Assembly (NCBI RefSeq): GCF_000340215.1
Contig: NW_006921535.1
Span: forward strand, 3,049,323 to 3,113,322
Reading direction: 5' to 3'
Source: Pseudocercospora fijiensis CIRAD86
Taxonomy: Eukaryota > Ascomycota > Dothideomycetes > Mycosphaerellales > Mycosphaerellaceae
Length of the DNA stretch: 64,000 bases
Position 1 is the first letter of the stretch. Every line of letters starts with the position of its first letter. Both the position numbers and the translations under genes were made by a program. Below are positions 53,936-64,000 of this stretch, in pieces. The notes beneath the pieces were generated by a model that searched no databases, was not told the origin of the DNA, and worked only from the letters and a program-made list of their open reading frames with translations.

Positions 53936-54227
53936 TATTAGGATATCGTTAGAAGTAAGGATATACAAAACGAGTATTAGGTTATATAGCAATGTAATAG
54001 CCTCTATCCGTAATACTAGAATAATCTTAGGAAATCCGAGAGAGAGGGAAGCGTAGTGCCTCTTTTATCCCTGCCGATAGGGGTAAGCGACGTAGCCTTT
54101 ATAGGCTTAAGCGACGTAGCCCGCCGGGGGTCCGCCGTCGGACCCTAGTCCGTTAGGAAAAGCTCGGCTTATCGCGACCCCTACGGGAACAGACTAATTC
54201 TATTAGCCTACTACCGAGATCTTTATA
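53936..54227 (-). repeat. 5' LTR of the chromovirus (right copy)
   Basis: The 292 bases pair with 45316-45607. This copy keeps a few TG/CA sites that are TA in the other copy (for example ATACAAAACG versus ATATAAGACG), so the two were mutated independently. Confidence 0.92.
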
Positions 54228-54844
54228 TTATACCCTTACTATAAAGCAAGAAGGTGTAACTATTAAGAAGCCGCCGTATAGTATATTAGCGAAGATGCAG
54301 TTATATAAAGAGAAGTAGCAATCTCGCAAACTAAATAGTCTACTTACCGCCTCGAAGGAGCTATAGATACTAGTAGTAAAGGCTCGCTCTACGCTAGTTT
54401 ATCTACCGCCGCCGCCGCCGGCTATTAACTATATTAAGCTCTTCGAGACTATATTTAACTTAATTAATTAGTAGCTAGGCGTTGCTTCTACCGCTTAGTA
54501 AGAAGCTTAGCCTATATAATAATAACAAGAAGAACAAGATTTACCTATTCTAAAGCAGGTTACTTAGTAGCTTAATACTCCGCTAAGAAGTCTACTTAGA
54601 CAGTTCTTTATATAGGTAGCGATATAGTATAAATAGAAAGAGCTAGAAGACAAAGAATAGCTCTTAAAGATAGAAGCATACTTTATAACTAAACGATATA
54701 ACTGCGACTAGTTATATTAACTTCCTTTAAGAGAGTAGAAGGAGCTTAGCTTCTATAAAGGTAACCTAGGCACCTTACGTAACTGTTTAAAGCGCTTCTA
54801 GAAGGAAAAACTATCTAAGAAGGAGTAAGAAAATAATAATATTT
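54228..54844 (+). repeat. RIP-mutated repeat, right half of the element split by the chromovirus
   Basis: Starting with the second copy of the TTATA target duplication, the plus strand continues protein-like sequence (KKPPYSILAKMQLYKEK, then a proline run encoded by CCGCCGCCGCCG) similar in style to the stretch before 45315. The family is not identified. Confidence 0.6.
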
Positions 54845-54936
54845 GTAACGGAGCGACGGCCGCTTTTATTAGTTCAGATTTAATAGGCGTTTATATAGTA
54901 ATAGCGAATTGAATAGCGTTCTATTTACTCCGTTAC
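54845..54936. repeat. 92-base stretch with 9-base inverted ends
   Basis: GTAACGGAG at 54845-54853 is matched by CTCCGTTAC at 54928-54936. The interior retains CA and TG sites rare in the surroundings. It may be a small inverted-repeat element; no target duplication was found. Confidence 0.4.
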
Positions 54937-55179
54937 GTATGTCTCTATTGCCGTCGTTACTTCGAGAAATTCGGTAGTATCGAAAGCTAGTAAGATATAT
55001 AAAGCTTAGTATACGCACTAACACCTGATTAATTTTGCTATACTAATACTATACTAGTTATATATATAAAAATCGCAGCGGAGCTTTAGATACACGTTAT
55101 CTTAATGTCCTATAGATACTAAGATATATTATCGATGTTGTAGTAGTTAAATCTAAAGCGACTAAAGGTTGCTAGTAAG

Positions 55180-56130
55180 CTAGCTTTCCTCGTTAGTCTC
55201 GAAGCCGTATACGTTATAGCCGCTATGTTTGAATAACCCTATAACGTCTATATTGCTAATATAACTAAGAGCCTATATAAGGAAGTCGTAGAAGGTCTTA
55301 AAATCTTCTATAAGATCTTTGTTCTTCTTAATCTACTTCTTTAGTATAGCGAAGGTCTGTTTAATAGGATTTAAGTCCGGCGAGTATAGTAGTAGATACT
55401 TAAGGGTATGTCTAGCTAAGCGGATTATCTCCTCGACCTTCTAGCTATAGTAGATTAAAGTATTGTCTATTATAATAATTATATTATCGTTAAGAAGAGG
55501 TAGTACTTTATTCTTAATCTAATCGTTAAATGTAACCTAGTTAACCGCGCCTTAGATATAGAGAGTGTAAGGCAAGTATCTATAGATTATAAGTGCTAGA
55601 AGTACCGATATTCGCTCTTACCGTTACGTATACTAATAGTCGTAGCAATCGATACCCTTTAGAGACTATCTATATTTGCGGTATCTAGTCTTCTTATTAG
55701 AGGCAGTCTTATCGATAAATACTAACTTATCTATAGGCTATTTCTAGCTCTTTGTATACTAGGCCGCTCTTGCTAGCGTACTACGTTCTTTAGCAACTTT
55801 ACGAGTAGCCTTACGACTCTAACCGAGTCTATATAGGTAGCGCTATACCGTAGAAGGATCTAATTTAATATTAAACTAGTCGTATAGCGTAGTATACATT
55901 TCCTCGAGATATATCTCCGGCCTTACTAATAAGTACTTAAGTAGGAAGATTTCTATCTCCTTCGTTATCCTCCTCTTACGACTCGATTTAAACCTCTCTA
56001 AAGGTAGGAATACCTTACTAAATAGGCTATAGTAGCACTTCTAACAATATACGGTCGACTAGCTCGTATCTATCTTTACTATTATTTTAATTACCTCGTA
56101 ACCGCTATCGAAGTATTCTTTAGCGAGTTA
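55180..56130 (-). mobile_element. Tc1/mariner-type transposase relic
   Basis: The minus strand reads, with RIP stops, a helix-turn-helix part at 56130-55800 (RKRRITKEIEIFLLKYLLV, then EEMYTTLYDQFNIKLDPSTV). A DDE_3 catalytic part follows at 55500-55230 (IIIDNTLIYYS, VEEIIRLARHTLKYL, LLYSPDLNPIKQTFAILKK). The YSPDLNPIE-type motif is diagnostic of Tc1/mariner transposases. Terminal repeats were not found, so limits mark only the coding relic. Confidence 0.8.
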
Positions 56131-57120
56131 AATCGTATACTTAGGTAGGGCGGTAGGAAGGGCTCGGGCAGCGTAGAAAAGCTAGAATAGATAAAGTAAC
56201 AATAATAATAATACCTTAAACTGCATATTTAACGGCTATACTAACAACATGTATTTTATCGTATTTAAGGCTATAATCGCGCAAGAATAGGAAGAAATAG
56301 GCGATTTGCTAGTAAATTCTTAGTAGGGTTTCCTAAGTCTTAGCATTCTCAACCTTCCGGTAAAACACAGTACTATACGATACTGCTCGTAGCCGCGGAA
56401 GGCTAATCCGAGCAGAGACAAAACGTCCGTCTAAAAACGTAGCGCAGCACGTTATACAGCCTTTATGTAGGGCATAACTACGAGTTGTGTCGAGTTCGAT
56501 TAGTCTTAGAGATATTGTATATAATAGTATAGCCGTAAACATTACCGTTATTATACGGTGAATACAGACTACCTTAGCGCGTGTCTTATAAACACGTAGG
56601 TAAATATAAGATTAGTAATAATCACTTAGATAAGTAGCTAGAATGGCTGGAATAGCTAGAATAGCTAGTTTGCCGCCCTAGCTAGGTTCTCGAGGTACTA
56701 GCGCTATAGAGATTTTTTTATGCCCCGGTCCGTACTACCTCGAGGGCGTGTTTGTTCGCGTTCTTTCGTATTAGTATCGCGAATGTGAGCGATCTATATA
56801 CAAATGTAATAGTTAAAGAAAAGGCTATACTAAAGGAGGTATTTAAGCTATAAGGCGACTTTGAATATACTCGCAATAGCGGCGACAATATAGACGAAGA
56901 TAGCGGCAACAACGCTGTCGACCTTACTGCCGACAGTAACAGCTAGTAGGGCTGTTATCTATACTAAGATTGTTACTATATACCTTCTATATGTCTTATT
57001 TCCTTTATTGTTCTACTTTATATAGGATACGCTATAATAACTAGATCTACTTGCTAACCAATCTGTGTCTCGTATATGTTCATATAGTGAACACCGTGTT
57101 CATAAGCCCGGAAATTAAAT
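56131..57120. repeat. Right edge of the RIP-mutated block
   Basis: Composition is mixed. An island at 56335-56560 keeps several CA/TG sites and a 69-codon minus frame (56542-56333) that I do not recognise. From about 57060 the sequence becomes normal. TGTTCATATAGTGAACACCGTGTTCAT-like inverted repeats lie near 57078-57103. Confidence 0.5.
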
Positions 57121-57450
57121 ACACCGTGAGTCTACATCTCTAATCAGTCTCAATGCAAAACGGGTCTTGCCGTGGCCAGACATTGGTGGAACTGCTGGTA
57201 CTTCACCCTCAGGCGAGAACGGCTTCTCCGCAGCCGCCTCCACATGGCAAAGAGTTTGGGTCTAATTCTGTTCTATCCCCAGGCGTCTCCGCAAATTCAA
57301 AAGTCACGATGTGCTTTAATTCGGCACATATATTTGTCGCCGGATCCACGAGAATACGGCCCCTTCAAGCCTATTCGAAAATCCAAGGTCAAGAGTACCG
57401 GGGTGGAGAAGGCCAGTATTCCAGCTGAACGTCCTCTGCGAATAGCAGCC

Positions 57451-58821
57451 ATGGGTCTTTTGGAGAAGTTCCTCCCGAAGGAGGGCAGGTTCGCAGCACT
57501 TTTGCTGTATGGTATGGTATTCTGTACATGCTTCAATGGTGAGTTGAACCAGCTGCCGAGTCGCGAAGTTGGTATTGACAGCATATCCAGCATACGACGC
57601 TGGTATCATGACTGTGATCTTGGCATGGCATCCTTACTAATTCGATGCAGTGTTTTGCAGTCTGTATCAAACACCTACGCCGTACTCATCGTCGGTCGCC
57701 TGATCACCGGTCTTGGATTCGGATCTGTCTATATCGCAACAAATCTTTACGTTGCAGAATGTTCGCCTCGCCTACTCCGTGGAAGCTTTGTTGGTACTGT
57801 CTCACAGTTCGGCTACCAGCTCGGAACTCTGATCGCCTTTTGGACTGGCTATGGAATGAGCTTCCACACTCACCACTACAATATCGCCTGGAGAGTGTCC
57901 AACGTCATCCAGATCCCGATCGGCTTGATGTTCATCGTCGTTAGCTTCTGGTATATCGAAAGCCCCCGATGGCTGCTCGAGAAACACTCGGAAGTCCCAG
58001 AGAGATCTCTGCAAGCCTTGGCAAGACTCAGGTCTGCGAGTCCGACAGACGAGCGTGTTCGAAACGAGTTCCACGAGATGGTTGCATCACATGAGTACCG
58101 CAGGAATTATGACACTGGATACATGGGAATTTTCAAAAGTGCAGCAATGCGCAAGCGTCTCGCCTACGGCTTCTACGCCATGTATCTGCAGCAATTCGGA
58201 GGCATTGCAGCATTGACCATGTACGCGACTCTGATCTACCAGTCACTTGGCTGGGATAAGGGCAGCCAAGCGTTGGCTATCAACGGCATTCAAGCCGTTC
58301 TACAACTCTTCATCGTCTTGATCAACACGTTCACCGTCGACAGGTTCGGACGTAAGCAGCTACTCATTGCCGGCTTCGCTATTCAGTCGACCGCTCTCCT
58401 CATCTTGTCCAGCTTGACTACGGCCTTCCCACGCAACAACAACAACAAGGCAGCGGCTGTAGTCGAGGTTGCCATGTTCTTCATCGTTGGCCTTACATAC
58501 TGTTGGTCAAATGGTCCAGTCACACCCGCAATCGCTTCGAAGATCTTTCCACAACATGTCCGCGATAAGGCATTCGGATTGTCTGCACTGGGCCAGAGTA
58601 TCTGTCTGATTGCTTTGACTCAGCCTTGGCCGCGCTTCAACGATGAGGTCGGCCCCAAATCCTATTGGCTTCTATTTTCGCTCAACGTTGTAGCAATTGG
58701 AAAGGCTGAGGATGCTAAAGCCGTCCATGCCATGGAGGGCGAGACTGTTGCTCGCACTGGATCTGTGGACGTAGAGAAGGAGAGCGCTGTCAACCACATC
58801 GGGATCCACCCAAAAGCCTAG
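57451..58821 (+). pseudogene. MFS sugar transporter with internal deletions
   Basis: From the ATG at 57451 (MGLLEKFLPKEGR) the frame is open for 456 codons and is clearly a sugar-porter family MFS protein: LIVGRLITGLGFGSVYIATNLYVAECSPRLLRGSF, WRVSNVIQIPIGLMFIVVSFWYIESPRWLLEKH, FYAMYLQQFGGIAALTMYATLIY and TVDRFGRK. Parts are missing. After CTCFNG the DNA has a GTGAGT donor and a 50-60-base possible intron, then YDAGIMTVIL in another frame, and most of TM2-TM3 with its GRR motif is gone before GMASLLIR. Near the end, LLFSLNVVAI jumps straight to GKAEDAKAVHAMEGE, losing the last helix and the PETKG motif. The predicted protein should not transport. Intact relatives import hexoses or similar sugars. 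The open frame extends upstream to 57172 with no ATG-supported domain. It lies at the edge of the repeat block. Confidence 0.75.
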
Positions 58822-59183
58822 GACTGGAGGGCAAAAGAGAGAAAGGGACACCACGATACCAGTAGCAGTACAGTACAAAACAACGTTAAAGTCTACATGC
58901 ACCACATCTTGCAGTCACTCTTGTCATCCAATGCACGCCAGCGTATCCTAATGGTCAAAGTGTCATCGTCTCAACAACGCATTTTGTGGTCGAGCACGAA
59001 GCTGGAACAATGTCTTTCTTCGTTCAAGACAAAGCATTCACATTCACAACAAAGCAAAAGCGCAGTATGGAGTGAATTGAGACAAAGAAGCGTCCCGAAT
59101 ACGAAGAGCTATTTCAACAACCCTCACCACACAACCACTCTTTCCTTTCCCACCACATACCTACAGAATTTCGTCGATCAACC
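58822..59183. promoter_or_regulatory. Upstream region of the kinase-like gene
   Basis: The 362 bases between the transporter relic and the kinase-like gene become C/A-rich with CACCACA runs before the ATG, as in a fungal 5' leader. No gene was seen. Confidence 0.4.
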
Positions 59184-60284
59184 ATGTCGCCACCAGGCCT
59201 GCAGACAGGCTCAGCAATGTCGACAGACACCACGAAACAAACCTTCCTAGAAACCAACCACATCGTCCGCGAACTGGCATCGGGAATGTTCGGCACAGTC
59301 TACATTTCCATCCCCAAAGCCATCACGGAAAACATACTATCAAACGCCACCACCACCACATCACTGTACTCAAATCTCCGCCAAAACCTCCAAGTGGTCA
59401 AGATTTCAAAGTCGGTCGACATGACCCGCGAAATCTCCCTCCTCAAAGCCTTCAAGGTAAAAACCCCATCCTCCTCAGCATTCACCCTCCCTAACTTACT
59501 CGCTTCAGATCCCTCCCAACCACCCCTCTGGCTAACCCTCACCTACCTAAACGGCGGAACGCTGCACGATCTGCTTGACCACTGCTACCAAAACCCAACC
59601 CTCCGCATCCCAACCTCGCTCCTCTGGCACTGGATTTCCCAAATAGCCCAGACCCTCTTATTCCTGCATCTCGGCCTCACAATCATCATGGCCGAAGACG
59701 ACGCGAAAACCCCTCCCCGCCTCGTGTCCGACGACTCCTGGACCCCAACAATCCACAACGACATCCACTACGAAAACCTAATCTTCAACCTCCCCTTACC
59801 CAACAACGCGAATTCATACCCCGATCTAATCCTCTCGGACTTCGGCAACTCAAAAAAACATTCCACAGACCCATCGCCCGGCCTCGCGATCCCCTGGAAA
59901 ACCCACAAAGAGAAACAAATCGGTGATATTTTATGCGAGCTCGAACAGTTGGCCAACAAAGTCGAGGACAAAGATGAAGTTTTGGGGGAGTTGTTTGATC
60001 AGACCCCGAAGTTTCGTGATGATGATGATGATGATGCTGAATTGGAGTTTTTTGAGAAGATGATTGGGACTGCGGAGAGGAGGAAGAAGGAGTTGTGGAA
60101 GGAACTACCCGACGGATTGAAGGAGTATTTTGAAGGGAAGGGGGTTGGGGATGAGGAGTTGCAGAAGTTTGTGGAAGAGGTGAGGGGGGAGAAGGGTGCG
60201 AGGAGTAAGGCTTCTCCTTCTTCTTCTTCTTCTTCTGAGGTTCAAGATGGAAAGACTGCGGGTTGCGGTTGTGTGGCCTTGTAG
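59184..60284 (+). CDS. Protein kinase-like protein with C-terminal CaaX prenylation motif
   Basis: This intact frame has 366 codons. Kinase-fold landmarks are present in order: a glycine loop LASGMFGTVY (31-40), the VAIK-type lysine in LQVVKISK (Lys73), a catalytic loop IHNDIHYENLIF in which HND (191-193) replaces HRD and Asn198 is kept, and LSDFGN (219-221). The C-lobe is short and followed by a charged helical region (about 255-345). The protein ends GCGCVAL; CVAL is a CaaX box with Leu last, the type used by geranylgeranyltransferase I, with a second Cys before it. The inferred product is a membrane-anchored small kinase or pseudokinase. The missing canonical Arg of HRD argues against activation-loop control but not against catalysis. 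Substrate is unknown. The ATG at 59184 has a CAACCATGTC context; codon 12 is an alternative. Confidence 0.7.
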   Translation: MSPPGLQTGSAMSTDTTKQTFLETNHIVRELASGMFGTVYISIPKAITENILSNATTTTSLYSNLRQNLQVVKISKSVDMTREISLLKAFKVKTPSSSAFTLPNLLASDPSQPPLWLTLTYLNGGTLHDLLDHCYQNPTLRIPTSLLWHWISQIAQTLLFLHLGLTIIMAEDDAKTPPRLVSDDSWTPTIHNDIHYENLIFNLPLPNNANSYPDLILSDFGNSKKHSTDPSPGLAIPWKTHKEKQIGDILCELEQLANKVEDKDEVLGELFDQTPKFRDDDDDDAELEFFEKMIGTAERRKKELWKELPDGLKEYFEGKGVGDEELQKFVEEVRGEKGARSKASPSSSSSSEVQDGKTAGCGCVAL

Positions 60285-60806
60285 ATCGGTGGAAGCTAGC
60301 AAAATCTGCCTGTGTTGCCTGGATCATCAGCAATCAATGATTGTCGAAGATCAGCGAGGCAGTGTGAGTAGTTTGAGAGGAAAAGAAAGATCGATTCAAT
60401 CTATGTCCATACGCTTGTGTCCCTATCATCATCCAAACCACATCCTCACTGATGAAGGTCATGGTGCGGAGTCAACCTGATGCTAAACAACTCCCCCGCC
60501 CAATAAAGGCGCAAAGCACGCAGAATGTCGCGCCCGTAGGTATCATCGCAGGAGAATTCCACAATTTGTCCACCACCAACCAGCCGAGTGATGCTGCAGT
60601 CCGCGCCGTAAATGCACTGTTGTCGCTTTGTCTGCTTTTCTTAATTCTTTTTCTTCGTCCAGCTTTCCCATGACGGTCCCTGCCCGGTAGAGTGGAGTGA
60701 ATTGTACGTCGATCCCACCTCATAGCCAGCCGCGCTTTTCGACCTGCTCTTCGCAAACGTGAAAAGAAAATGACGGACATCGTATCTTCGTTGCTTCGTG
60801 CGGCCG
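60285..60806. other. Convergent 3' intergenic region
   Basis: The 522 bases lie between the stop codons of the kinase-like gene and SNF1. Only short frames are present and nothing was recognised. Confidence 0.5.

Positions 60807-64000
<3,194 letters not shown>

Larger units (their letters stand above)
45316..54227 (-). mobile_element. Ty3/gypsy chromovirus LTR retrotransposon, RIP-inactivated
   Basis: The 8912-base element is bounded by two 292-base LTRs and a 5-base target duplication TTATA (45311-45315 and 54228-54232). Read on the minus strand, LTRs start TATAAAG and end CCTAATA, which are TGTAAAG and CCTAACA after RIP. A purine-rich tract (AGAGAGGAGG on the minus strand, at about 45612-45622) precedes the 3' LTR. 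Minus-strand order: gag with a zinc knuckle resembling CRYxYNKVGxIRPDxP near 52560-52610; reverse transcriptase, open at 51924-51493, with YLDD near 51340-51365; integrase near 49740-49870 (SLDFITKLPLAKYKGS, VIVDRLSKIALYIP); and a chromodomain near 48400-48560. LTRs differ at about a dozen sites, mostly RIP-type. The coding region is broken by TAG/TAA. Confidence 0.93.

Noticed and set aside
56333..56542. 69-codon minus frame in the less mutated island of the repeat block
   Set aside because: No similarity recognised; the open frame alone over 210 bases is not enough.

Overview
The window is a filamentous ascomycete chromosome segment. Short GT...AG introns of about 50-140 bases, the fungal gene set and the repeat chemistry point to a Dothideomycete, probably Mycosphaerellaceae; that family-level placement is inference from gene style only. 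Two compartments alternate. Gene-rich unique DNA of normal composition lies at about 5.9-26.8, 29.9-41.85 and 57.1-64 kb. Repeat blocks lie at 1-5.9, 26.8-29.9 and 41.88-57.1 kb. In the blocks the dinucleotides CA and TG are almost absent while CG is kept and TA is in excess, the signature of repeat-induced point mutation (RIP) at CpA. Nearly all reading frames there are broken by TAG or TAA.

Gene-rich part 1 (5.9-26.8 kb) holds RMD5/GID2 (ubiquitin ligase), an STB6-like protein, a coilin-like DUF7357 protein followed by an orphan PRP5-type KH-like fragment, CDC20, a kelch-BTB protein, a twice-repeated convergent pair of F-box-like genes (A> <B A> <B) and COQ7. Part 2 (29.9-41.85 kb) holds RTF1 (three exons), a secreted Gly/Ser/Pro-repeat protein, a 390-base assembly gap, a phytanoyl-CoA dioxygenase-like enzyme, a TMEM234 homologue (three exons), an unrecognised spliced gene and a broken transcription-factor gene. 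Part 3 (57.1-64 kb) holds an MFS sugar transporter eroded by internal deletions, a kinase-like protein ending in a CaaX box, and SNF1.

The repeat blocks can be partly resolved. A pogo/Fot1-type transposon (2649-5908) has TA target duplications. A Mutator-like element (26797-29936) has the same 16-base palindrome at each edge. A Ty3/gypsy chromovirus (45316-54227) on the minus strand has 292-base LTRs and a TTATA target duplication; it carries a decayed plus-strand (antisense) reading frame between chromodomain and 3' LTR and a 392-base hAT-type element with a perfect 8-base duplication. A Tc1/mariner relic lies at about 55.2-56.1 kb.

Two interstitial telomere tracts stand out. One at 560-592 reads CCCTAA and one at 41852-41878 reads TTAGGG, so the 41 kb between them is framed as if it were a linear chromosome. 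The right tract directly truncates a transcription-factor gene whose reading frame runs into the telomere repeats. The gene set is mostly housekeeping (protein turnover, cell cycle, transcription elongation, glucose signalling) and shows no metabolic gene cluster.
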